Of a stretch of DNA of 64,000 nt, positions 1 through 8,852 are shown piece by piece. The DNA is from Streptomyces sp. man185 (GTDB lineage Bacteria > Actinomycetota > Actinomycetes > Streptomycetales > Streptomycetaceae), in NCBI GenBank assembly GCA_002551355.1, contig NTHE01000033.1:1-64000 (forward strand), read 5' to 3'. Under the pieces are notes generated by a model. That model was not told the origin of the DNA and did no database searches. It saw only the letters and a program-made list of their open reading frames with translations. Within the stretch, counting starts at the first letter, position 1, and every line of letters begins with the position of its first letter. The position numbers and the translations under genes were made by a program.

Positions 1-126
1 GCCCGGGGCGGCGCTCACGGGCGAGGAGCCCGCGGCGAGCACGCCCGCCGCCGCGGTGGCGGCGGAGGCGCGGAGCAGGGTGCGGCGCGTGGTCGGCGCC
101 GTGCGGGGGGTTCGGATGATTCTCAC
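1..126 (-). CDS. N-terminus of a Tat-exported protein (partial)
   Basis: The reading frame opens with GTG at 126 and runs off the left edge, giving 42 residues. It has a basic stretch with a twin arginine (TTRRTLL, residues 12-18), then an Ala/Gly/Leu-rich segment and a likely cleavage zone near SAAPG. This is the form of a twin-arginine signal peptide, so the mature protein is probably a folded, perhaps cofactor-containing, secreted enzyme. The catalytic part lies outside the window, so no function can be given. It reads in the same direction as the downstream glucanase but is separated from it by about 150 bases. Confidence 0.6.
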   Translation of the reverse strand, partial: MRIIRTPRTAPTTRRTLLRASAATAAAGVLAAGSSPVSAAPG

Positions 127-277
127 GCGCGGACGCTAACCCCCGTGCACAGCAGGGGAGTTGGCACCGGGCAACCCTTGGCCAGACCTTGACCTTTTCT
201 TGGACGGGTGAGGAGGGAACGGAGGGGAGCACGGACGGCACCGGCCCGGTGGGACACCGGGCCGGACACCGGGCAGG

Positions 278-1474
278 TCAGCTGAAGCGGTCGAGCGTGA
301 TCAGCGCCTCCTGCGGGTTGCCGTCGTGGACGAGCGACTCGTGGGCGCCCACGTCGTCGAAGGCGAAGCCATAGGCCTTGCCGTCCACCATCTGCGCGTG
401 GATGAGGCGGGAGTAGTGGTTGGTCACGGAGTCCTTGTAGAAGTTCGCCGCGTTGTTGTCGGGCTGGTTCGCGCTGGTCAGCAGGGTGGAGCGGTTGAAG
501 CCCGCGCACAGGGTGCGGGAGATCGGGCCGCGCACCTGGTCGTTGGGCGCGTCCAGGTGCTTGTAGCAGCCGAAGACGCTGTCCGAGTCCGGCTTCTGGA
601 ACGAGGTCACGACGGCGCCCGAGCCGTTGGTGAAGTTCATGACGTTGCCGGAGACCCGGCCGTAGTACTTGGTGTTCGGCTCGTGCGCGAACGGGGCCAC
701 CGTCAGCACGGAGCTGCTGTAGCGGCTCCAGACCCGGTTGATGTAGTCGTTCATGATCCCGGACGGCAGGGCGCCGCTCCCGACGCCGTGTCCCGGGGAC
801 AGGGCGCGCAGCACCGTTCCGTCGGACCGGGTCTGGATGAGGCCGGACCAGCCGCCGGACTGGTTCCTGAGGTTGTTGAACACCGCGTTGTAGCCGCCCG
901 ACTTGAGCTTGCCGATGCTCTTGACGGCCCCGCCGGGCGCCTTGACGCCGACGGAGTAGGGGGCGGAGAACATGTCCACCTGGGTGCTGTTGATCCACAG
1001 GCCCGCGTCGTTGAGCGTGTACTCGGTCCAGTTGAACAGGATGTTCCTGTTCGGGTCGCTCGGGTTCTGCACCGCGGGCTGGACGAGACCGCCGGTGGTG
1101 ACCTTGAAGACGAGCTTCTGACCGTACGAGAAGTAGACGCGGCCGGAGAACTTCGGCATCCGGATCGTCACCGACTGCCCGTTCCGCGGCCCGGCGATCG
1201 AGGCGTCCGGGGCCGGGGTGGGCGGGTTACCCCCGGCCGGCCAGGGGTGGAAGGCGCCACTCGCATCCGCCCAGCCCTGGCGGCCGGTGGAGAGCTCTGT
1301 TCCGAGGTTGTAGACGTAGATCTGGTCGGCGCGTCCCGAGTCGTTCTTGATGGTCAGCGGGATGGTGGCGGGAACCGCCGCCTCGGCCGGCGTCTGGCCG
1401 AGGCCGGTGGTCAGACCCAGCGCGAGGGCCAGGGCGGCGGTCAGCGCGCCGAGACTTCTCCGTACAGCGGGCAT
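278..1474 (-). CDS. Secreted GH64 beta-1,3-glucanase (laminaripentaose-producing type)
   Basis: Glycoside hydrolase family 64 enzyme of 398 residues, predicted to release laminaripentaose from beta-1,3-glucan such as fungal wall glucan. A Sec signal peptide (residues 1 to about 33, ending AEAA) precedes the catalytic domain. Glu151 (NWTEY) and Asp167 (TQVDM) are 16 residues apart, the spacing of the catalytic Glu/Asp pair in the characterised Streptomyces family member. No carbohydrate-binding module is attached. The ATG at 1474 was chosen because GAGGAG lies 7 bases upstream; an ATG further upstream would add a non-signal extension. A LacI-type palindrome about 60 bases upstream suggests sugar-dependent repression. 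Confidence 0.9.
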   Translation of the reverse strand: MPAVRRSLGALTAALALALGLTTGLGQTPAEAAVPATIPLTIKNDSGRADQIYVYNLGTELSTGRQGWADASGAFHPWPAGGNPPTPAPDASIAGPRNGQSVTIRMPKFSGRVYFSYGQKLVFKVTTGGLVQPAVQNPSDPNRNILFNWTEYTLNDAGLWINSTQVDMFSAPYSVGVKAPGGAVKSIGKLKSGGYNAVFNNLRNQSGGWSGLIQTRSDGTVLRALSPGHGVGSGALPSGIMNDYINRVWSRYSSSVLTVAPFAHEPNTKYYGRVSGNVMNFTNGSGAVVTSFQKPDSDSVFGCYKHLDAPNDQVRGPISRTLCAGFNRSTLLTSANQPDNNAANFYKDSVTNHYSRLIHAQMVDGKAYGFAFDDVGAHESLVHDGNPQEALITLDRFS

Positions 1475-1533
1475 GCTCGTTCTCCTCATCGGGCGGATGC
1501 GTGGGTGGAACGGGGGGCACATCACCTGAAGCG

Positions 1534-1547
1534 TGAGAGCGCTCTCA
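1534..1547. promoter_or_regulatory. LacI/CebR-like operator palindrome
   Basis: TGAGAGCGCTCTCA is a perfect 14-base palindrome lying 60 bases upstream of the glucanase start. It has the same core (GAGCGCTC) as the operators of CebR and other LacI-family sugar repressors of Streptomyces. This would make the glucanase inducible by an oligosaccharide. The regulator gene is not in the window. Confidence 0.65.
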
Positions 1548-1747
1548 GAATCCTGCCGGAGGTGACCGCTGTCAACGAGCCCGTCTCAACTCGTCGAAAC
1601 CGCGCGGGGGATGGTTCACTCCCGCGCCCTGCCGGGCGGACGGCCTCTTGCGCCGTGGCCTCGGAATTCTCCTCTGGCCCCGGGATTCCGGTTTCGGTTA
1701 GCGTCCGGGCAGCGACGGGCGCGTACCGAGGGAACAGGAGTGCCGTG

Positions 1748-2670
1748 GTGGCGGATGTGATCGTGGTGGGCGGCGGGGTCGTCGGGCTCACCACCGCCGT
1801 GACGCTGGCGGAACGCGGGCTGCGGGTACGGGTCTGGTCGCGCGACCCGGCCGGGGCCACGACGTCGGCCGTGGCGGGCGCCCTGTGGTGGCCGTACCGG
1901 ATCGAGCCGGCGGAACGGGTGGGTGACTGGTCGCTGGAGACGCTGGCGGTGTACGAGGAGCTGGCGGGCGCCCCGGAGGAGACCGGCGTACGGCGGGTCG
2001 CGGGGCTGCACGGCGGGGAGCGGTTCGCGGCGCTGGGCGCGTGGGCGGCGGAGCTGAAGGACGCCGCCGAGGTGCCCGAAGGACTGCGGGTGACGCTGCC
2101 GCTGCTGGACATGCCCGTCCACCTGGCGTGGCTGGAGCGGCGGCTCCTGACGGCGGGCGGTGCGGTGGAGCGGCGGGCCGTGACGGGGTTCGCGGAGGCG
2201 GCGGAGCGGAGCCCGGTGGTGGTGAACTGCACGGGGCTCGGGGCGCGCGAGCTGGTGCCCGACGCCGGGGTGCGGCCGGTGCGGGGGCAGCTGGTCACGG
2301 TGGAGAACCCGGGGATCGAGGAGTGGTACACCGAGGCGGATCCGGCGTCGGCCGCGACGACGTACTTCTTCCCGCAGCCGGGCCGGCTGGTGCTGGGAGG
2401 CACGGCCGAGGCGGACGATCCGCGTACGGAGCCCGACCCGGCACGGCACGGGAGATCGTGGCGCGGTGCGCGCGGATCCGGCCGAAGATCGCCGGCGCCC
2501 GGGTGCTCGGGCACCGGGTGGGGTTGCGGCCGGCGCGGGAGGCGGGGGTGCGGATCGAGACGGAGGCGCTGCCGGGCGGCGGCCTGCTGGTGCACAACTA
2601 CGGGCACGGCGGCGCGGGCGTGACGGTGGCCTGGGGCTGCGCGCGGGCGGCGGCGGCGCTGGTGGGCTGA
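1748..2670 (+). pseudogene. D-amino-acid oxidase with an apparent frameshift
   Basis: FAD-dependent D-amino-acid oxidase family (DAO fold), which oxidises D-amino acids to keto acids with release of peroxide. The N-terminal part has the FAD Rossmann motif VVGGGVVGL and the family stretch GALWWPYR. Frame 1 reads well to EPDPA near 2442, then turns into Arg/Gly-rich nonsense. The family C-terminus (REIVARCARIRPKIAGARV, then HNYGHGGAGVT, the FAD-binding end) continues in another frame to the TGA at 2668. Restoring one base near 2441-2444 would give about 307 residues, close to family length. This is either a real one-base deletion or a sequencing error. The GTG at 1748 follows AGGAG by 7 bases. 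Confidence 0.75.
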
Positions 2671-2700
2671 GCCGGGTCGGCCTCGTGTCCCGCGCGCCAT

Positions 2701-2735
2701 CGGAGCCCGCGACCGGCAGGCGGTCGCGGGCTCCG
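2701..2735. terminator. Bidirectional hairpin terminator
   Basis: Perfect 14-base inverted repeat (CGGAGCCCGCGACC, 7-base loop) between the convergent oxidase and BCCT genes. There is no T tract, as is common for actinomycete terminators. Confidence 0.75.
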
Positions 2736-2770
2736 AATCGGTGGTGCGGTTGTGCTGTGCTGTTGTGCGA

Positions 2771-4537
2771 TCAGTCGGAGGGGCGCTTCTCCGTGGCCGT
2801 CGAACCCGATCCGCCGGACTCGTGCTTGTGGCGCTCGTCCGTGACCGGCGTGCTCCCGGGGCCGATGCGGATCTCGAAGTCGCCGTCGTACTTGGCGTGC
2901 CCCTCGATCACCGCGGACTCGACCGCCTCCACGCCGAACTCCTGCCGGACGATCTGCGGGTCCCTGCGCAGGTCCCGCATCAGGGCCACGCACATGCCGA
3001 TCATCACGACGGCGAAGGGGGCGGCCACCAGGATGGTGAGGTTCTGCAGCCCTTGGAGCGCGTTCTCCTCGCCGTCGCCGATGAGCAGCATGATCGCGGC
3101 CACGGCCCCGGTCACGACGCCCCAGAAGATGACGACCCACTTGCTCGGTTCGAGGACGCCCTTCTGCGAGAGGGTGCCCATGACGATCGAGGCGGCGTCC
3201 GCGCCGGAGACGAAGAAGATACCGACCAGGATCATCACCAGAAGGCTCGTCACCGTGGCGATCGGGAACTCCTGGAGGACGCCGAACAGCTGCGCCTCCG
3301 GGGTTTCGGCGCCGGTCAGCTTCCCTGCCTCGTCCAGCTTCATGGCCGAACCGCCGAAGACGGCGAACCAGATCAGGCTGACGGTGCTGGGCACCAGGAT
3401 GACGCCGCCGACGAACTGGCGGATCGTCCGGCCGCGGCTGATCCTGGCGATGAACATGCCGACGAAGGGCGTCCAGGAGATCCACCAGGCCCAGTAGAAG
3501 ACCGTCCAGCTGCCGAGCCAGTCGGCCACGTCACCGCCGCCGGTCGCCTCGGTGCGGCCGACGAGCTGCCCCAGGTCGCTGATGTAGGCGCCGAGGGAGG
3601 TGGGCACCAGGTCGAGCACGAAGATCGTGGGACCGGCGATGAAGACGAACACGATGAGGAGCAGGGCCAGCACCATGTTGATGTTGGACAGCCACTGGAT
3701 GCCCTTCTCGACGCCGGAGACGGCGGAGGCGACGAAGGCGACGGTCAGCACCGCGATGACGGTGACGAGGAGTCCGGTGCCGGCCTTCTCCAGCCAGTCC
3801 AGTTCCTGGATGCCACTGCCGATCTGGAGCGCGCCGAGGCCCAGGGAGGCCGCCGAGCCGAACAGAGTGGCGAAGATGGCCAGGATGTCGATGACGCGGC
3901 CGACACCGCCGTACGCGTGGCGCTTGCCGATCAGCGGCTCGAAGACCGCGCTGATCGTCTGCCGCCTGCGCATCCGGTAGGCACTGTAGGCGATGGCGAG
4001 CCCGACCACCGCGTAGATGGCCCAGGGATGCAGCGTCCAGTGGAAGAGCGTGGTCGCCATCGCCGTCTGCATGGCCTCGGCCGAGTCGGCGGGGTCGGTG
4101 CCCGGCGGCGGGTTCCGGAAGTGGGCGAGGGGCTCGCTCACGCCCCAGAACATCAGCCCGATACCCATGCCGGCGCTGAACATCATCGCGATCCAGGAGA
4201 TGGTCCGGAACTCCGGCTGCTCTCCCTCCTGGCCGAGGCAGATCTTGCCGTACCGGCTGATGGCCAGCCACAGGGCGAAGATGACGAAGGCCGACGCGGC
4301 CAGCATGAAGGCCCAGCCGCCGTTGTGGATCAGCCCGGTGAGCAGCTTGCTGGAGACGGACTCCAGGGAGCCGGTGGCGGTCGCACCCCAGACGACGAAG
4401 GCGAGGGTGAGGACCGCCGTGACACCGAAGACCACCCGGTCGGTGGTCGGAGTCCTGGTACTGACTGGTTCGGGGGGAAGGTCGGCCGTGACCGCCAGCC
4501 CTTCCCGCCCGTCAGTCGTCTGGTCGTCCTGGGACAC
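2771..4537 (-). CDS. BCCT-family betaine/choline-type transporter
   Basis: Member of the betaine/choline/carnitine transporter family, about 588 residues with 12 predicted membrane spans. It probably imports a quaternary ammonium osmolyte by sodium symport. The glycine-rich motif GMGIGLMFWGVSEP is of the sodium-coupled type. The tryptophan-rich signature WTVFYWAWWISW continues into the conserved FIARISRGRTIRQF loop. A hydrophilic C-terminal tail of roughly 70 residues could sense osmolarity as in BetP, but it is less basic. GTG at 4537 has AAAGG 8 bases upstream; the GTG at 4546 has a Shine-Dalgarno-like stretch directly against it and is less likely. The gene stands alone and converges on the oxidase gene. 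Confidence 0.9.
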   Translation of the reverse strand: MSQDDQTTDGREGLAVTADLPPEPVSTRTPTTDRVVFGVTAVLTLAFVVWGATATGSLESVSSKLLTGLIHNGGWAFMLAASAFVIFALWLAISRYGKICLGQEGEQPEFRTISWIAMMFSAGMGIGLMFWGVSEPLAHFRNPPPGTDPADSAEAMQTAMATTLFHWTLHPWAIYAVVGLAIAYSAYRMRRRQTISAVFEPLIGKRHAYGGVGRVIDILAIFATLFGSAASLGLGALQIGSGIQELDWLEKAGTGLLVTVIAVLTVAFVASAVSGVEKGIQWLSNINMVLALLLIVFVFIAGPTIFVLDLVPTSLGAYISDLGQLVGRTEATGGGDVADWLGSWTVFYWAWWISWTPFVGMFIARISRGRTIRQFVGGVILVPSTVSLIWFAVFGGSAMKLDEAGKLTGAETPEAQLFGVLQEFPIATVTSLLVMILVGIFFVSGADAASIVMGTLSQKGVLEPSKWVVIFWGVVTGAVAAIMLLIGDGEENALQGLQNLTILVAAPFAVVMIGMCVALMRDLRRDPQIVRQEFGVEAVESAVIEGHAKYDGDFEIRIGPGSTPVTDERHKHESGGSGSTATEKRPSD

Positions 4538-4610
4538 AGATGGCACCTTTCACCGAGTCTGAAAATCGCTCCCTGTAGGCAGTACCACACCTGCCCGGGA
4601 TCTCGAAGGA

Positions 4611-5882
4611 TCAACAAGCCCTATCGGCTTGACCGTTTGCGATTTGATATGTCGCCCGTTGATCGAGGAGGAGCGGAATCAGCTTCCGGGCAGACTGACG
4701 TAGGGGCACATATACGCCATCTCCGTCACGCCGGGACCGGACCCCGTGCAGGGCCAGCTCGTCCTTCACCTCCGCGTACTGGGCCGCGTCCAGGCGGTAG
4801 CCGCACGGCGGGTCGGCGAGGACCTCGGACGGCTCGGCCGGGTCGTTGTCGGCGCCGCCGAGGTACACGGGCCCCCGGTCGGCGAGGCCGGTCAGACGGG
4901 AGAGGGCGGTGGCGGCGCCGAGCCGGGCACGCTGTTGCTCGGTGAAGTCGAAGAGACCGCCGAGCGAGGTCTTCTGGGAGTCGACCCGGCGCCGGTGGTT
5001 GAGTGCCGGATCCGCCCTCTCCGCGTCGCTCAGCGCGTCGACCCGGGACTCGATGAGCAGGCCGACGGCGTGCTTGAGGCCGGAGGCATTGCGCAGGATG
5101 CGTTCCTGGCCGTCGCCGGCGACCTGCTTGATCGGCTCCCCGGTGGCCGGATCGGTCCAGATGCCGTAATGCCCGCTGCTGTAGCCGCCCGCCGTCGCGA
5201 TGGGGCGGACATAGCGCTCGGAGAGGGTGCGCGAGGCGTCGTGGACCCCGTCGTGGACGTTGAGGTTGCGAGGCCACAGGGCGAACAGGTCCTTGTCGTA
5301 GTACGGCGGGGTAGCGCCGTACTCGTGCAAGTCGTAGATGACCTGAGGCCGTTCGTCGCGCACCACGGCTGCGACTGCCCGCGCCTCGGCGGTCTCCAGG
5401 GCGATGTGGTCACGGTTGACGTCGATCCCGTCGGCGTTGCCGCGGGTGTCGGCGGCGCGTCCGTCGGGGTTGGCGGTGGGCAGCACCAGCAGGGTCGTAC
5501 GGGCCAGGAACGCGCGGGTGGCACGGTCCTCGGCGAACGCCAGGTCGCGGATCGTGGTCAGACAGGCCTCACGTCCGGCGGGTTCGTCCCCGTGCTGGCT
5601 GCAGATCAGCAGGACCGTGGTGGCCCCGGGGCGCTCCCGGCCGACGCGTACGAGCCTCAGGGGGCGGCCCTGACCGGTCGTGCCCACGCGGTCCATGGAG
5701 ACCCGGTCGCTCCTCCGGTCCACCGCGGCGAGGAAGTCCCGCTCCTCCGCCTCGCCGGTCCAGCGGGCTCCCTCGCTCGTCTCGAACCCGGTCCGCGGCG
5801 GGCGGGGCGCGGCCTCGGCGGGCGCGATGGCGAACGGGAGGGCCAGCGCGGCGAGCGTCGCCGCCACGGCCGTCCGGCGCAT
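4611..5882 (-). CDS. Secreted M14 zinc carboxypeptidase
   Basis: Zinc carboxypeptidase of peptidase family M14, 423 residues from the start chosen here. A canonical Sec signal (MRRTAVAATL to APAEAA) is followed by the peptidase domain. Zinc ligands are His97 and Glu100 (QHGDEPAGRE) and His186 (DLHEYG); NRDH supplies the substrate-binding Arg, and PTANPDGR is another family motif. It should trim amino acids or process peptides outside the cell. An upstream ATG at 5993 with GGAGG 9 bases before it is equally possible and would add 37 residues before the signal peptide. The gene is divergent from a secreted M1 peptidase. Confidence 0.87.
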   Translation of the reverse strand: MRRTAVAATLAALALPFAIAPAEAAPRPPRTGFETSEGARWTGEAEERDFLAAVDRRSDRVSMDRVGTTGQGRPLRLVRVGRERPGATTVLLICSQHGDEPAGREACLTTIRDLAFAEDRATRAFLARTTLLVLPTANPDGRAADTRGNADGIDVNRDHIALETAEARAVAAVVRDERPQVIYDLHEYGATPPYYDKDLFALWPRNLNVHDGVHDASRTLSERYVRPIATAGGYSSGHYGIWTDPATGEPIKQVAGDGQERILRNASGLKHAVGLLIESRVDALSDAERADPALNHRRRVDSQKTSLGGLFDFTEQQRARLGAATALSRLTGLADRGPVYLGGADNDPAEPSEVLADPPCGYRLDAAQYAEVKDELALHGVRSRRDGDGVYVPLRQSARKLIPLLLDQRATYQIANGQADRAC

Positions 5883-6254
5883 CGCCCTCGCTCCGCGGCG
5901 CTGGGGCAGGGACTCCGGCCGGGGGCCCGCGACCGGTGCGAGCCACGGGTGCGGGCTGAGCATGCGGAGCGCGCGAGCGACGTGATGGGTCATCAGCTGC
6001 TGCCTCCGGAACGTGTGGGGCGGGCGGCGTGACGCCCGTCGGCCTGTCGGCGATGTGCGGACGTTACCCCGGTCAACTCCTGTGCAACAGGGGGCGATCA
6101 CTGCCGCCCGTACGTTCGCGCAAACGGCCGTGCGTGACGACGGAATGGCGATCGTGTGACAGCAGCACCCGGAATGCCCCGTCGTGCCCGGGCGGCTGCA
6201 TAGCCTCGTGACGACCGGTCTGAAGATCATCCGTCCCGACTATTGGAGCTTGTT
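5883..6254. other. Divergent intergenic region between two secreted peptidases
   Basis: 372 bases between the M14 start used here and the M1 start. It contains the alternative upstream ATG of the M14 gene (5993) with a good Shine-Dalgarno sequence, a short inverted repeat CCTGT-GCA-ACAGG at 6079-6091, and TAGCCT at about 6202 as a possible -10 element for the M1 gene. No convincing -35 partner or additional gene was found. Confidence 0.4.
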
Positions 6255-7790
6255 GTGCACCGCAGATTCATCGTCGCCAGCGCACTGGCGGCCACCCTTC
6301 TGCCGGCGATCCCGGCAGCGGCCGCACCGGGCGTCGTGGGCGCCCCGGGTATCGGCGACCCCTACTACCCGACCAGCGGAAACGGCGGCTACGACGTCTC
6401 CCACTACGACCTGCGGCTGAAGTACCAGCCCACGACCGACCTGCTGGAGGGCACGGCGACGATCCTCGCCACCACCACGCAGGAACTGTCCCGCTTCAAC
6501 CTCGACTTCGGGCTCGACGTCTCCGAGGTGCGAGTGAACGGCAAGAAGGCCCGGTTCGCCACGAGCGGCGACCACGAGCTGGAGGTCACACCGGCGGATA
6601 TCCTGGCGAAGGGCAGGGCCGTGTCCGTCGTCGTCCGGTACGCCGGGAAGCCCTCCGAGCTGAAGATCAACGGCTGGACAGCCTGGGCCCGGACCCCGGA
6701 CGGCGGGGTCGCCGCGCAGGAGCCGGAGTCGGCGGTGTGGTGGTACCCGAGCAACGACCACCCGCTGGACAAGGCCACGTACGACGTGTCGGTGTCGGTC
6801 CCGGACGGCACCCAGGCGATCAGCAACGGGGAACTCCGGTCGCAGAGTTCGAAGCTCGGCTGGACCCGCTTCAACTGGCGCTCCGACAAGCCGCAGGCCA
6901 CCTATCTGACGACGCTCGCCGTCGGGAAGTTCGACATCACGACCGACAGGACGGCGGACGGCCTGCCGGTGCTGAACGCCTACAGCAAGGACCTGGGCGC
7001 CAACGCCGGTGCGGCCCGCGCGAGCATCGAGCGGACCACCGAGGTCGCCGAGTGGCTGAGCGAGGTGTTCGGCCCGTATCCGTACAACGCCCTGGGCGGA
7101 TACGTGCCCAACGTGACGAGCGGCTTCGCCCTGGAGACCCAGACCCGGCCGTTCTACAGCCCGAAGCAGTTCGGAGGCGGCGCGAACGTCTCGGTCGTCG
7201 TGCACGAGATCGCGCACCAGTGGTACGGCAACAGCGTGTCGGTCGAGGGCTGGAAGGACATCTGGATCAACGAGGGCTTCGCCCGCTACAGCCAGTGGCT
7301 CTGGTCGGAGAAGGAGGGTGAGGGCACGGCGCAGGAGCTGGCCGATTACACCTACGCCCAGCACCCGGCCGACGACCCGTTCTGGAAGGTGAAGCCGGGC
7401 GACCCGGGCCCGGACAACCAGTTCGACATCGCCGTCTACGACCGGGGCGCACTGGCGCTCCAGGCACTGCGCAACGAGGTCGGCGACAGCACCTTCTTCG
7501 AGCTGCTGAAGGGCTGGTCGGCCGAGCACGCCCACGGAAATGCGAGCGTCGGCGACTTCGTCCGGTACGCGGAACGGGTCTCGGGCAAGCCGCTCGCCGC
7601 GCTGTTCGACACCTGGCTGTACCGGCCGTCCCGCCCGGTGCTCCCGGCCGCGGCGGACGCGGGTCTCGCCGAGTCGGCCCTGTCGGCGCGCTCGGCGGCG
7701 CGGGTCGAGCGGCCGGCGTCCTGGAAGAAGATCGCGGCGACGAACACGGTGCACGATCACGGGGAGGACGGGGGCGCCGACCACCGCTGA
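6255..7790 (+). CDS. Secreted M1-family zinc aminopeptidase
   Basis: Gluzincin of peptidase family M1, 511 residues. A Sec signal peptide (residues 1-24, ending PAAAA) leads into the beta-sandwich N-domain and the catalytic domain. The zinc site is HEIAHQWYGN (His317, Glu318, His321) with the third ligand Glu340 in WINEGFARY. Unlike the cytoplasmic enzymes of about 850 residues, it lacks the large C-terminal helical domain, as is usual for the short secreted type. GTG at 6255 follows GGAG by 6 bases. It likely removes N-terminal residues from extracellular peptides and complements the divergent carboxypeptidase. Confidence 0.9.
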   Translation: MHRRFIVASALAATLLPAIPAAAAPGVVGAPGIGDPYYPTSGNGGYDVSHYDLRLKYQPTTDLLEGTATILATTTQELSRFNLDFGLDVSEVRVNGKKARFATSGDHELEVTPADILAKGRAVSVVVRYAGKPSELKINGWTAWARTPDGGVAAQEPESAVWWYPSNDHPLDKATYDVSVSVPDGTQAISNGELRSQSSKLGWTRFNWRSDKPQATYLTTLAVGKFDITTDRTADGLPVLNAYSKDLGANAGAARASIERTTEVAEWLSEVFGPYPYNALGGYVPNVTSGFALETQTRPFYSPKQFGGGANVSVVVHEIAHQWYGNSVSVEGWKDIWINEGFARYSQWLWSEKEGEGTAQELADYTYAQHPADDPFWKVKPGDPGPDNQFDIAVYDRGALALQALRNEVGDSTFFELLKGWSAEHAHGNASVGDFVRYAERVSGKPLAALFDTWLYRPSRPVLPAAADAGLAESALSARSAARVERPASWKKIAATNTVHDHGEDGGADHR

Positions 7791-7827
7791 CGGGCACGCA
7801 CTCCAGGTGCGTCGGAACGGTGAGCGT

Positions 7828-8736
7828 TCAGCCGTTCCGGCGCGTCTCGGCGTCCCACGCCGCACGGGCGGCCCGCGCCCTGGGCAGGTAGCGCACCCGC
7901 TCCGGCAGGGTGGGGACGACGACCCGCAGCACCGCGGACATCCGGCGCAGCCGTTTCTCCTGGTCCGCGGTCCACGGCAGTCCAATCGCGTCGCGGGCGT
8001 CGGGCGGCATGAGTCCGATGGTGACGAACCGCCGGAAGCGGGCCAGCGGCGGCAGCAGCGCCGGCCACAGCATCCGCAGGACCACCCGCAGCGGCCACGG
8101 GCCCCGGTCCGGCGGCGGTACGGGCTGATCGACGTCGACCAGTTCGCGCACCACGGTGGTCGCCTCGATCTCCCCGGCGAGCATCTTCTCCCAGTACGGC
8201 CAGAACTCCTCGATGCTCTGGGGCATGTCCCGGTCGTGGATGCCCAGGATCCGGCCGACCTGGAGCCACTCCGCGTACAGGGCGCGCTCCTGGGCGGGGG
8301 TCATGGGCCGGACCAGATAGCGGGCCGCGTGCTGGTAGACGGGGAAGCCGGTGGCGTGCACCCAGGCGTAGTGGGCGGGCGTCAGCGCGTGGTAGCGGCG
8401 GCCCCGGGTGTCGGTGCCCTGGATGGTCCGGTGCAGCACGCGCAGCCTGCGGCCCTCCGCCGCCGCCTCCGCACCGCCGTAGACCCAGAGCTGGAGCGAG
8501 CGCAGCGAGCGTTCACCGCGCCCCCACGGGTCCGTGCGGAACACGGAGTGCTCGTCGACTCCGGCGCCGACGGCCGGGTGGGCGACCTGGAGAGTGAGGG
8601 CGGCGGGCAGCATCAGCAAGGCACGGATGTCGCCGGACAGGCTCCAGAGCACCCCGCCGGGCGGAGGCGGCTCGACGTCTCTCACACTGCCGGGCAAAGG
8701 CGGCTCGGGGTCCCTCGCGTCCTTCGCGCTGCTCAT
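7828..8736 (-). CDS. DUF2236 / latex-clearing-protein-like oxygenase family protein
   Basis: 302-residue protein of the DUF2236 family (oxygenase MpaB/Lcp-like, mainly helical). The DIRALLMLPAALTLQVAHPAVGAGV stretch near residue 40 and the two following conserved histidine regions fit this family. Some members bind haem b and cleave polyisoprene, but most actinobacterial paralogues have no known substrate. No signal peptide is seen, so it is probably cytoplasmic. ATG at 8736 has GGAG 7 bases upstream; longer in-frame extensions are Pro/Arg-rich and lack a ribosome site. Its stop codon sits in an 8-base-arm hairpin (7813-7839) at the convergent junction with the M1 peptidase gene. Confidence 0.75.
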   Translation of the reverse strand: MSSAKDARDPEPPLPGSVRDVEPPPPGGVLWSLSGDIRALLMLPAALTLQVAHPAVGAGVDEHSVFRTDPWGRGERSLRSLQLWVYGGAEAAAEGRRLRVLHRTIQGTDTRGRRYHALTPAHYAWVHATGFPVYQHAARYLVRPMTPAQERALYAEWLQVGRILGIHDRDMPQSIEEFWPYWEKMLAGEIEATTVVRELVDVDQPVPPPDRGPWPLRVVLRMLWPALLPPLARFRRFVTIGLMPPDARDAIGLPWTADQEKRLRRMSAVLRVVVPTLPERVRYLPRARAARAAWDAETRRNG

Positions 8737-8852
8737 CCGGTGCTCCCGCGGTCCCGGCGGGCCTGCCGTGCGCTGCCCGTCCCCTTCCTCTCCATGATCC
8801 CTCGCGTGCGGGCGGACCGTGGTGGCGGGGTCCGGGGCCGTCGGTGCTCCGG

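Noticed and set aside
326..1744. Long plus-strand frame upstream of the D-amino-acid oxidase
   Set aside because: It is opposite the glucanase gene, lacks a ribosome site and has no protein-like pattern; the oxidase starts at 1748.
2741..4945. 734-codon plus-strand frame opposite the BCCT gene
   Set aside because: His/Asp/Glu-rich antisense shadow of membrane helices.
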